From Xanthomonas cucurbitae (GTDB taxonomy: Bacteria; Pseudomonadota; Gammaproteobacteria; Xanthomonadales; Xanthomonadaceae): 59,234 nt of DNA. Made by a program: the position numbers and the translations under genes. Position 1 is the first letter of the stretch; every line of letters begins with the position of its first letter. Where the stretch lies: positions 1 to 59,234 of the forward strand of contig NZ_MDED01000015.1 of assembly GCF_002939885.1 (NCBI RefSeq), read 5' to 3'. The notes under the pieces are model-generated. The model had not been told where the DNA came from and did no database searches. It was given only the letters and a program-made list of their open reading frames with translations. Shown in pieces: positions 46,770 through 54,535 of this stretch.

Positions 46770-46978
46770 GTTGCATGGGTGGCGGCGTGCGAGCCCTTGG
46801 AGCGATGGGCTTGATTGCAGCACGCACCCTGGAAGCTAGCTGCACGCGTGGCATCCGGATGTGGCCTGGCCGTCAGCCGTGCGGCTGCCATGGCACTGCC
46901 GCAAGCGCGCCGATTGCCGCTGCCCAAACGCAACGAGCGCCTTGCGGCGCTCGTCATCGCAAGCGTGTGGCCGCGCCG

Positions 46979-47518
46979 TCAGGCGGCGACCGTGTCCTGC
47001 GTCGCCAGGGCCTGCTGGTAGGCCTTGTAGGTCGCCTCGTTATAGGCCACCAGCACGATGTGCTTGGGCACCTTGTGCGAACGCTGCCAATCGCGCGTTT
47101 CGGTCACGGCAATGCGGGCGGCCTGGTACAGCGGGTAGCCGTAGATGCCGCAACTGATGGCCGGGAACGCGATCGAGTGCAGTCGCATCTGCTCGGCCAG
47201 CTTCAGCGACTGCCAGTAGCAGTTGGCCAGTTGTTCGGGCTCATTGTGTTTGCCGTCGCGCCACACCGGGCCCACCGTGTGGAAGACGTGACGGGCCTTG
47301 AGCGCGAAGCCGTCGGTGACACGGATCTCGCCGGTTGGGCAGCGCACGCCTGGACGCACCTGGGGCAGCGCTTGGCAGGCACGCAGCAAGCCTGGGCCGG
47401 CGGCACGGTGGATGGCGCCGTCCACCCCACCACCGCCCAGCAACGATTCATTGGCGGCATTGACGATGACGTCAACGTCCAGTTCGGTGATGTCGCCCTG
47501 CCAGACTTCGATTTTCAT
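46979..47518 (-). CDS. Macro-domain protein (ADP-ribose hydrolase type)
   Basis: A 179-residue single macro domain: [47 protein letters not shown] and a C-terminal HIVLVAYNE. This is the YmdB/MacroD-like class, which hydrolyses O-acetyl-ADP-ribose or removes mono-ADP-ribose from protein. The catalytic Asn and the GGGVD loop are intact. Stand-alone on the minus strand. Confidence 0.92.
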   Translation of the reverse strand: MKIEVWQGDITELDVDVIVNAANESLLGGGGVDGAIHRAAGPGLLRACQALPQVRPGVRCPTGEIRVTDGFALKARHVFHTVGPVWRDGKHNEPEQLANCYWQSLKLAEQMRLHSIAFPAISCGIYGYPLYQAARIAVTETRDWQRSHKVPKHIVLVAYNEATYKAYQQALATQDTVAA

Positions 47519-47701
47519 GCGGCGATAATTATGCGATTTGAATGATGAAAGCGTGATGGGGTAAGCGTTGCAGTGGCTGCACGCTAACCTGCATTCATCT
47601 CATCGGCTGCGACCGCGCCCAGCACGCGATCGAGCGCCCGGAGCGTCGCTGGTATCGCGGCTGACTCCATCGACCGGAAGAGCGTGCCTGCGCCCGGGGC
47701 G

Positions 47702-48208
47702 CTACAGCCAGCGGCGTACGCGCGCGCAGTAGTCCGCGTATGGGCGGCCGAATTCGGCACGCAGGCGCGCTTCCTCGAACGGAATGACGTAGCGCTGCAG
47801 GGCCAGCCACGGCAGCGGGACCAGCAACACGGCCCACAGCTGACCCAGTTGCAGGCACAGCCCGACATGGCTCAGCACCAGGGCGAGGTACATCGGGTTG
47901 CGGGTGAGCCGATACGGGCCGTCGAGCACCAGCCGCGAGGGATGGCCGCTGGGCAGGATGGTGGTGCGCCGGCGGGCGAACAGCACCAGGCAGCTCACCG
48001 CCAACGCCAGCCCCAGGCAGGCGACGATCCCGCCCGCCAGCTGGATCCATGCCAGCAACGATGGATGCGGTAGCGGCAGTTCCAGTAGCGCCTGCAGCCA
48101 GGCCCCCAGGCCGAGCGCCAGCACGAAATGCGCCGGCGAGGTCATCTTCACCAGCCATGGTGCCCGCGCGGCGCCACCGTCGCTGTGTCCACACGCTCCA
48201 TTGCCCAC
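47702..48208 (-). CDS. Isoprenylcysteine carboxyl methyltransferase family protein
   Basis: A 168-residue membrane protein with about four hydrophobic helices and the ICMT/PEMT-like end: GPYRLTRNPMYLALVLSHVG, then FEEARLRAEFGRPYADYCARVRRWL. The RNPMY and the conserved Glu-rich C-terminal motif bind S-adenosylmethionine in this family. Bacterial members methylate lipids or unknown isoprenoid substrates. No linked lipid gene is seen. ATG 48208 gives a short hydrophilic N-terminus; the ATG at about residue 22 (MTSPAH) is a possible alternative start. Confidence 0.82.
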   Translation of the reverse strand: MGNGACGHSDGGAARAPWLVKMTSPAHFVLALGLGAWLQALLELPLPHPSLLAWIQLAGGIVACLGLALAVSCLVLFARRRTTILPSGHPSRLVLDGPYRLTRNPMYLALVLSHVGLCLQLGQLWAVLLVPLPWLALQRYVIPFEEARLRAEFGRPYADYCARVRRWL

Positions 48209-48488
48209 TACATTGCTCCCCCGCGTCAGGTCGTCATCCTAACGTTTCCTTGACGAGGAGGGGGGCGCGGAAGGCTGGGTCACGGGATCCGGGACCCCAG
48301 AAGCCGAAGCGCTCGCGCATCGGTGGTGGGGTCCCGCCGGATGGGTTTTCCGGGTTGCTGCGAGGCGGGGGGCGTGCGACCAAGCGCTTCGCAAGGCTTT
48401 GCTCTTCCGGGTCCCGAGTCCCGGGTCCCCGGTCCCCGGTCCCGAAAAAAAGTCACAGCCCAAACCGCCCCCCACACTCCGGGCCTGC
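48209..48488. repeat. Intergenic region with degenerate GGTCCC repeats
   Basis: The gap holds an array of units like GGTCCCG/GAGTCCC (48409-48444), a GC-richer relative of the GATTCCC heptamers, plus an opposite-orientation GGGATCCGGGACCCC copy near 48285-48298. No gene is supported. Confidence 0.6.
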
Positions 48489-49448
48489 TCAGGGCAAGCC
48501 AGCCAGCCAGTCGTCGTCGGAGCCTTCGTTGATGTCGGCGAACAGGGGGGTGGAGAAGTAACGCTCGCCGGTGTCCGGCAGCATGGCCAGGATGACCGCG
48601 CCGGGCGCGGCGCCTTCGGCCACGCGCAGCGCGGTGGCGACCGTGGCACCGCCGGAAATGCCGGTGAAGATGCCTTCCTCGGCGGCCAGGCGGCGCGCCA
48701 CGCTGATGGCGTCGGTGTCTTCCACGCTCAGCACCTCGTGCGCGACCTCGCGGTTGAGCACCTCTGGCACGAAATCCGGGGTCCAGCCCTGGATCTTGTG
48801 CGGCTTCCAGTCCTGGCCTTGCAGCAGGGCGGCGCCGGCCGGCTCGGTGGCGGTGATGCGCACTTCCGGGCGCGCCACGCGCAGCACTTCGCCCACGCCG
48901 GTGAGGGTGCCGCCGGTGCCCCAGCCGGTGACGAAATGGTCCAGCTGGTGGCCGGCAAAGTCGCGCAGGATCTCGGCGGCGGTGGTGTTGCGGTGGTAGG
49001 CCGGGTTGGCCGGATTGGCGAACTGGCTGGCCAGGAACCAGCCGTGCTGTTCGGCCAGCTCCTTGGCCTTGCGCACCATGCCGCTGCCGCGCTCGGCGGC
49101 CGGGGTCAGGATCACCTTGGCGCCGTAGGCGCGCATCAGCTTGCGGCGCTCGATAGAGAAGGTTTCCACCATGGTGGCGACGAACTTGTAGCCACGTGCG
49201 GCGGCCACCATGGCCAGGGCCACGCCGGTGTTGCCGGAGGTGGCTTCCACGATGGTGTCGCCTGGCTTGAGCAGGCCGCGCTGCTCGGCGTCCAGGATGA
49301 TCGCCAGTGCCAGGCGGTCCTTGACCGAGCCGCCGGGATTGAACGATTCCACCTTGACGTAGAGCGAGACGTGCTCCGGCGCGAGGCGGTTGAGTTTGAC
49401 CACCGGGGTGCGGCCGATGGTGTCGAGGATGGTGTCGTACAGGGCCAT
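48489..49448 (-). CDS. cysK: Cysteine synthase A (O-acetylserine sulfhydrylase)
   Basis: A 319-residue PLP enzyme: Lys43 in GGSVKDRLA binds PLP, TSGNTG (70-75) holds the substrate, and GISGGATVA is the C-terminal phosphate loop. It makes L-cysteine from O-acetylserine and sulfide. Upstream on the same strand, 16 nt away, is the cysG-type siroheme gene, whose product serves sulfite reductase; the divergent CysB-like regulator probably controls both. Confidence 0.96.
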   Translation of the reverse strand: MALYDTILDTIGRTPVVKLNRLAPEHVSLYVKVESFNPGGSVKDRLALAIILDAEQRGLLKPGDTIVEATSGNTGVALAMVAAARGYKFVATMVETFSIERRKLMRAYGAKVILTPAAERGSGMVRKAKELAEQHGWFLASQFANPANPAYHRNTTAAEILRDFAGHQLDHFVTGWGTGGTLTGVGEVLRVARPEVRITATEPAGAALLQGQDWKPHKIQGWTPDFVPEVLNREVAHEVLSVEDTDAISVARRLAAEEGIFTGISGGATVATALRVAEGAAPGAVILAMLPDTGERYFSTPLFADINEGSDDDWLAGLP

Positions 49449-49464
49449 GGGGTCTCCGTCGGAA

Positions 49465-50664
49465 TCAGGCTGCGTGGGCGAGTGTGGGCGAGTGCGGCGT
49501 TGCGATGGGTGAGTGCAGGGCCGGTGGCGCGCCCAGTGGCGCTGCGCCGAACCAGTGCAGTGTCTGCGCCAGCGCGGCCACCTCGCCCAGGATCAAGAGC
49601 GCCGGCGCGCGTACGGCGTGCAACCGGGCAGTGGCGGCCAGCGTGACCAGCGTACCGGTGATGACGCGCTGCTGCGGGCGCGAGCCGTTTTCCACCAGTG
49701 CAAACGGGGTGGCAGGTGCGCGGCCGGCCTGCAGCAGCCGCTGCTGGATGCCATCCAGACCCGCCACGCCCATGTAGAAGGCCAGTGTCTGCCGCTCCTG
49801 GCCCAGCGCCTGCCAGTCGAGCGTGTCCAGCGAGTCCTTGCAGTGTGCAGTGATCAGTCGCAGTGATTGCGCATGGTCGCGATGGGTGAGCGGGATGCCG
49901 GCGTAGGCCGCGCAGGCCAGTGCGGCAGTGATGCCGGGGATGACCTGGAAGCCGATCCCATGCGCATGCAGGAATTCCAGCTCTTCGCCGCCGCGGCCGA
50001 ACACGAACGCATCACCGCCCTTCAGGCGCACCACCCGGCGGCCAGCGCGCGCATGGTCGAGCATCAACGCGTGGATCTGTTCCTGGCGCGTGCTGTGACC
50101 CTGCGCAGACTTGCCGACTTCCACCAGCAGCGCGTCACTGCGGGCCAGGCGCAGGATCTGCGGGCTGACCAGGCGGTCGTGCAGCACCACCTCGGCCTGC
50201 CGCAGGGCGCGCAGCGCATGCCGGGTGAGCAGGCCGGGGTCGCCGGGGCCTGCGCCGACCAGGGTCACGCTGCCGGGGGACAGTGGCGCGATGTGGGCGC
50301 GCTGCGTGGGGGAGGGCGCAGATGGGGCAATGGCGGGCGCGGCGCTGTGGGTCAGTAGGCGGTGGTCGGCGGCGGCAGCGCGCAAGGCATCGTTGAACTC
50401 GGGTGTGTCGCTGGCGGCGATGGTCAGCCACAACGGCGCATCGGGCAGTGCCAGCCAGGCGGGGTCGAAACGCCCGACCAGCCAACGCAGGTCTCCGGCC
50501 TGGGCCCATTGCTGCAGTTGCGGGGTCAGTGCCGGGGCGCCGACCAGCAGCAGTGCACCGGCCTGCAACAGCGCAGCAGTGGCGCGCTCGGCGGCGGCAC
50601 CGCCACCGACCACCAGGACGGCACGGCCACGCAGGTCGGCAAGGAGCGGAAACGCAGCAGTCAC
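49465..50664 (-). CDS. cysG: Siroheme synthase, shortened N-terminal module
   Basis: A 399-residue fusion. Residues 1-112 match the NAD-binding part of the precorrin-2 dehydrogenase ([23 protein letters not shown]). Then, where E. coli CysG (457 residues) has the VVDAP catalytic Asp and about 85 residues of dehydrogenase/ferrochelatase, there is only an Ala/Pro/Ser linker (about 113-130). From 131 the uroporphyrinogen-III methyltransferase half is complete ([44 protein letters not shown]). The methylation step should work; dehydrogenase and chelatase activity is doubtful. Confidence 0.9.
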   Translation of the reverse strand: MTAAFPLLADLRGRAVLVVGGGAAAERATAALLQAGALLLVGAPALTPQLQQWAQAGDLRWLVGRFDPAWLALPDAPLWLTIAASDTPEFNDALRAAAADHRLLTHSAAPAIAPSAPSPTQRAHIAPLSPGSVTLVGAGPGDPGLLTRHALRALRQAEVVLHDRLVSPQILRLARSDALLVEVGKSAQGHSTRQEQIHALMLDHARAGRRVVRLKGGDAFVFGRGGEELEFLHAHGIGFQVIPGITAALACAAYAGIPLTHRDHAQSLRLITAHCKDSLDTLDWQALGQERQTLAFYMGVAGLDGIQQRLLQAGRAPATPFALVENGSRPQQRVITGTLVTLAATARLHAVRAPALLILGEVAALAQTLHWFGAAPLGAPPALHSPIATPHSPTLAHAA

Positions 50665-50827
50665 GGTCCGGGGGATCGAAGGGGAGGGCCAGACCGTACC
50701 GCCGGCATATAGCCGTCGGAAATGACTTCATACACCCCGAAAATAGCGTTCGGTTATAAGCTGGCCCGCAGAACTCCTCTACAGTCGCAGTCCTTGTGGC
50801 GCCTCGCGCTTTTCTGGAGATAAGCCC
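50665..50827. promoter_or_regulatory. Divergent cysG/cysB control region
   Basis: This 163-nt region must hold both promoters. An AT-richer part (50706-50760) contains TTATAAG (50754-50760) and GAAAATAGCG, which on the minus strand reads ATAACCGAACGCTATTTTC, the kind of interrupted AT-rich dyad bound by CysB-type regulators. The site is inferred, not measured. Confidence 0.4.
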
Positions 50828-51811
50828 ATGACGCTGACCCAACTTCGTTATCTGGTGGCCATTGCCGATGCCGAGCTGAACATCACCCTGGCCGCTGCGC
50901 GGGTGCATGCCACCCAGCCCGGCCTATCCAAGCAGCTCAAGCAGCTGGAGGACGAGCTGGGCTTCCTGTTGTTCGTGCGCAAGGGGCGCAGCCTGGATAC
51001 GGTGACACCGGCCGGGGTGGAAGTGATCGAGCGCGCGCGCGCGGTGCTGTCCGAAGCCAACAACATCCGCACCTACGCCGCCAACCAGCGCCGCGAGAGC
51101 CAGGGGCAGCTGACCCTGACCACCACCCACACCCAGGCGCGCTTCGTGCTGCCGCCGGCGGTGGCGCAGATCAAGCACGCCTACCCGCAGGTGAGCGTGC
51201 ACCTGCAGCAGGCCGCCGAAAGCGCGGCGCTGGACCTGCTCAGCCAGGGCGATGCGGATATCGCGGTGGTGAGTACGGCCGGCGGCGAGCCCAGTGCCGG
51301 CATCGCGGTGCCGCTGTACCGCTGGCGGCGGCTGGTGGTGGTGCCGCGCGGGCACGCGCTGGATCACCCGCGCGCGGCGCCGGACATGCAGGCGCTGTCC
51401 GAACATCCGTTGATCAGCTACGAATCCTCCACCCGGCCGGGTTCGTCGCTGCAACGCGCATTTGCGCAAGTGGGGCTGGAGCCCAGCATCGCGCTGACCG
51501 CGCTGGATGCGGACCTCATCAAGACCTATGTTCGCGCCGGGCTGGGCGTGGGGCTGGTGGCGGAGATGGCGGTCAGCGCCTATGACGAAGACCTGCGCGC
51601 CTGGCCGGCACCGGCACCGATTGCCGAATGCATCGCCTGGGCGGTGCTGCCGCGCGACCGGGTGCTGCGCGACTACGCGCTGGACTTGGTGCATGTGCTG
51701 GCCCCGCAGATCGACAAGCGCGACCTGCGCCGCGTGCTGGATGGCAACCAGGCACCGAACTGGCCGCTGCCGCCGACCTGGGAATCGCTGACCCAGACCA
51801 TTACCAGTTGA
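50828..51811 (+). CDS. cysB: CysB-type LysR transcriptional regulator
   Basis: A 327-residue LysR regulator: N-terminal winged helix (TLTQLRYLVAIADAELNITLAA...TQPGLSKQLKQLEDELG) and a CysB-length effector domain with TTTHTQARF, the Thr-rich sulfate/N-acetylserine pocket typical of CysB. It controls sulfur assimilation genes. Divergent from cysG-cysK, supporting this call. The ATG at 50828 follows GGAGATAAGCCC. Confidence 0.93.
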   Translation: MTLTQLRYLVAIADAELNITLAAARVHATQPGLSKQLKQLEDELGFLLFVRKGRSLDTVTPAGVEVIERARAVLSEANNIRTYAANQRRESQGQLTLTTTHTQARFVLPPAVAQIKHAYPQVSVHLQQAAESAALDLLSQGDADIAVVSTAGGEPSAGIAVPLYRWRRLVVVPRGHALDHPRAAPDMQALSEHPLISYESSTRPGSSLQRAFAQVGLEPSIALTALDADLIKTYVRAGLGVGLVAEMAVSAYDEDLRAWPAPAPIAECIAWAVLPRDRVLRDYALDLVHVLAPQIDKRDLRRVLDGNQAPNWPLPPTWESLTQTITS

Positions 51812-51816
51812 GCCGG

Positions 51817-51842
51817 GATTGGAGATTGGGAATTGGGAATTC
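51817..51842. repeat. Degenerate heptamer repeat after cysB
   Basis: Units GATTGGA, GATTGGG and AATTGGG in tandem right after the cysB stop resemble a decayed form of the GATTCCC/GGGAATC arrays. Confidence 0.5.
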
Positions 51843-52059
51843 GTAACAGCGGTGCTTGCCGCACCAATCTGCGATTTGCGATTTGATGTTGCACTGCACC
51901 GTCGGTGAAGTGCTTTAAAACCCTTTGGAATCAATAATCTGGATATGCTGCCGGGCGCGCCAACAGGCGCGCTGTCAGTGATTTTCCTGCTCCCTGTCAG
52001 GGCTGGCGGCGGTGGGGTGGATGGTGTCCATCAAGTTGCCCCCGGCGCTGTCGTAAACC

Positions 52060-52297
52060 CTTATAGCAGCCATGACACGACATCTTCGGATGTCTAGGGG
52101 TGGACGACGCAGGGCCGGCGATGCGGTGATCGCTTTGCCGGCCTGGTCAGTGGGGTGTCGTTGTGGGGTTGCTAGCGCTGTCGCATCACTGTCGCGCGAG
52201 ACTGCGTGCAGTCGCGGCTGGCGCACCCGGGTCCCTGGGGAGAGGCCCGGCGTGCTTGGCGGCGGATCCGGGTCGGGAGCTCGGATCCGCCTTTTTT
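52060..52297 (+). ncRNA. Candidate structured small RNA
   Basis: There is no gene between 51812 and 52423, yet a strong plus-strand terminator ends at 52297. Upstream sequence is unusually foldable: an arm at about 52062-52083 (TAGCAGCC...ACGACAT) can pair with about 52151-52173 (GTGTCGTTGTG...TTGCTA), a UUCG hairpin GACATC-TTCG-GATGTC lies at about 52080-52095, and GGCCGGC pairs with GCCGGCC at about 52113-52143. No matching RNA family was recognised; a long cysB 3' UTR is the alternative. Confidence 0.4.
52261..52297 (+). terminator. Intrinsic terminator with no coding gene nearby
   Basis: GGCGGATCCG (52261-52270) and CGGATCCGCC (52282-52291) form a perfect 10-bp stem with an 11-nt loop, followed by T6 (52292-52297). 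It lies 450 nt after cysB and points away from the minus-strand kinase gene. Confidence 0.9.
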
Positions 52298-52423
52298 GTG
52301 GTTCATCGCGCCTTGCCGGGGCGTTCCGGGTAGACAGTCAGCCGAAGGGGTGAGGGCAGCCGTCCCAGGACGCGCGCACCACCGGCCAGCGTCTGCGTGC
52401 GGCGTTGACCGGTGGCGCTGCGG

Positions 52424-53620
52424 TCAGGCCAGGGGAATCCGCACCGAAAAGCAGGTGCCTCCCGCAGGCCGCAGCCGCACGCCGACCTCGCAGCCCAGGC
52501 TTTCGGCAGTGCGGTGCACGATCCACAGCCCGATCCCGAGGCCATCGCTGCATGGATCGGCTTGGCGGAACGCCTGGAATACCTGCTCTGGCTGGTCCAG
52601 GTTCAGGCCGATCCCGCTGTCGATGATTTCCACCACGGCGTAGCCAGGGCGGCGGCGGGCGCCGACCAGCACGCGTCCGCGCTCGGTGTACTTGACCGCG
52701 TTGCCGACCAGGTTGCCGATCAACGTGGTCAGCAAGGTGGCGTGGCTGCGCACGCGCAGTGAGGTCGGGACATGGCGCAGCGCCAGGCACTTGTCGATGG
52801 CCGGTTGGCGCCACACGCCCAGGACCGCATGCAGCACGTCTTCCAGTTGCAGCGTCTGCAGGTCGGGCATCGCGGATTTGCCGGCTGCCGCCAGCGTGGC
52901 CAGTTCGTCCAGCTCGCGCCCGACCTGGTTGATGGCATCGCGTGCAGTCACCAGGGTGGGAACGGAATCGACGTTGGCATGCCGGCGCATCTTGTCGATG
53001 GCGTAGGCTGCGGTGCGCAACGGTGTCTTGAGATCGTGCCCGGCGATGGCCATCAAGCGGCTGCGGTAACGATCGGACTGCTCGGCGATCAGCAGTGCGC
53101 GGCGCAATTCCAGCTGCGCCATGGTCTGCCGCGCCAGGGCACGCAGGGCTTCGACCTGCTCGTCGGTGAGCTGGCGCGGCTTGCGGTCGAGCACGCAGAC
53201 CGTGCCCAGCGGCAGGCCGTCGGGCGTTTTCAGCAGCGCGCCGGCATAGAAATACAGCGGCGCTTCGCCGGTCACCAGCGGGTTGCGCGAAAAGCGGATG
53301 TCCTGGCGGGTGTCCGGTACCACCAGCACGTCGTTGTCCAGCAGTGCGTAGGCGCACATCGACTTGAACAGCGGCGTCTCGCGCTCGCCCATGCCCAGTT
53401 CGCTCTTGAACCACTGGCGGTCGGCGTCCACCAGGCTGATCAGTGCGATCGGGGTCTGGCAGATGATCGACGCGAGCCGGGTGATGTCTTCGAACGCCGC
53501 CTCGCGCGAGGTGTCGAGCACGCCGTAGCTGCGCAGCGCCTGGAGGCGGAGTGCTTCGCTCGGGGGCTTGGGCGCGCAGGGGAGTGGTTCGGCCGCTGGA
53601 TCGGACAGGACGGTGCTCAT
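52424..53620 (-). CDS. GAF-domain sensor histidine kinase
   Basis: A 398-residue cytoplasmic kinase with no transmembrane segment: GAF domain (about 25-170; FEDITRLASIICQTPIALISLVD, GLPLGTVCVLD), a HisKA helix with His195 in AGHDLKTPLR, and an ATPase domain (N box LIGNLVGNAVKYT, G1 DSGIGL, G2 DGLGIGL). It senses a soluble ligand or redox state and autophosphorylates. No response regulator is adjacent, so it is an orphan. The ATG at 53620 was chosen; upstream frame does not resemble protein. Confidence 0.92.
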   Translation of the reverse strand: MSTVLSDPAAEPLPCAPKPPSEALRLQALRSYGVLDTSREAAFEDITRLASIICQTPIALISLVDADRQWFKSELGMGERETPLFKSMCAYALLDNDVLVVPDTRQDIRFSRNPLVTGEAPLYFYAGALLKTPDGLPLGTVCVLDRKPRQLTDEQVEALRALARQTMAQLELRRALLIAEQSDRYRSRLMAIAGHDLKTPLRTAAYAIDKMRRHANVDSVPTLVTARDAINQVGRELDELATLAAAGKSAMPDLQTLQLEDVLHAVLGVWRQPAIDKCLALRHVPTSLRVRSHATLLTTLIGNLVGNAVKYTERGRVLVGARRRPGYAVVEIIDSGIGLNLDQPEQVFQAFRQADPCSDGLGIGLWIVHRTAESLGCEVGVRLRPAGGTCFSVRIPLA

Positions 53621-53931
53621 GCGCGCAAGGTGATGGGATGAGCCGCAAGCATAGTGCATGACCGTGCGCAACAGGTGCGTGCCCCGACGCGCTGGTAGGG
53701 AACTGTGACTGTCGGCGTGGACACGCGGGCGTTGCCACTGCCTCGATGGGCGCCAGCCGTGCGGTTCGTCGGCCAGTGCGCAGTGCCGCCGCAAGCTGTC
53801 TGGCAGTCTCTTGTCGCGGGGTTGCCAGGGAACGCTTCCACGCGAAGGTCCCAGGACAAAGGGTGCGACATCCGGTCGCGCCGGGGCAGCCGGCAGCGCG
53901 GCGGGAGTGCCGGGCCGCTTACACTGCGGAC
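53621..53931. other. Divergent intergenic region
   Basis: About 310 nt between the kinase gene and the DUF2946 gene. Several open frames cross it but none shows a domain or ribosome site. It should contain both promoters; none could be picked confidently. Confidence 0.3.
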
Positions 53932-54366
53932 ATGCTGCGCTCGTTCCACCGCCACCGGCTGTTGCATCTGCTTGTCTGGCTGGCGCTGCTGCTATTGCTG
54001 GCAGCGCCGCCGATCAGCCGTTGGAGCCAGGTGCCATCGCAGGAGCCGATGTGCAGCAGCGGGCCGGCCGGCAGCATCGTGGCCGCGTCGTTTCCCGGGC
54101 AGGCGATGCCGTCGCCGTACGCGTGGCATCACACCGGGCATGCGGCCGGGATCGGGCAACAGCCAGGCGACCACGCTGCCGCCCGGCATGGCGAAGCCTG
54201 CGACTACTGCACGCTGGCGGCACGGCTGCTGCCCTGGCTGTTGCTGGCCGTGCTGTGCCTGTTGCAGTTGCGGCCAGCGCCGGTCGCTACGCGCGTCTGC
54301 ACGTCATGCCGGACGGCGCTGCGCCGGGCAGCGCATGGCGCGCGCGGGCCACCACTGTCCGCGTGA
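53932..54366 (+). CDS. DUF2946 membrane protein
   Basis: A 144-residue protein with an N-terminal signal/anchor helix (about 8-26), a periplasmic part with scattered His residues (HHTGH) and the DUF2946 motif CDYCTLAARLLP, then a second helix (about 98-112). DUF2946 genes often sit next to TonB-dependent receptors for copper or other metals, as here (the receptor starts 170 nt downstream). The CxxC and His residues suggest metal handling in the periplasm. The exact role is unknown. Confidence 0.82.
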   Translation: MLRSFHRHRLLHLLVWLALLLLLAAPPISRWSQVPSQEPMCSSGPAGSIVAASFPGQAMPSPYAWHHTGHAAGIGQQPGDHAAARHGEACDYCTLAARLLPWLLLAVLCLLQLRPAPVATRVCTSCRTALRRAAHGARGPPLSA

Positions 54367-54535
54367 ACCTTGCCCGTCGCGGGCGTTCGTCTCACCACAG
54401 CCGCTACGTCGCCGACACCTCGGCCAGCGTGTGCGCGGCTGGATGAATCGCCGGTTGCCTTGAATCAAGCGCGCGCCCGCCGTGTTGCGGCGGTGCGCGG
54501 CTGTCGTGCCGTTTTGCAACGGCAAAGGATTGGTC

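Noticed and set aside
51975..52226. Minus-strand 83-codon frame in the gene-free stretch after cysB
   Set aside because: No ribosome site or recognisable domain, and the region ends in a plus-strand terminator.
52060..52297. Identity with 6S RNA, tmRNA, RNase P RNA or 4.5S RNA
   Set aside because: The conserved sequence marks of these RNAs were looked for and not found.
53705..54463. Alternative long frames overlapping the DUF2946 gene
   Set aside because: Only the frame from 53932 gives a signal helix and the CDYC motif; the others are Arg-rich shadows.
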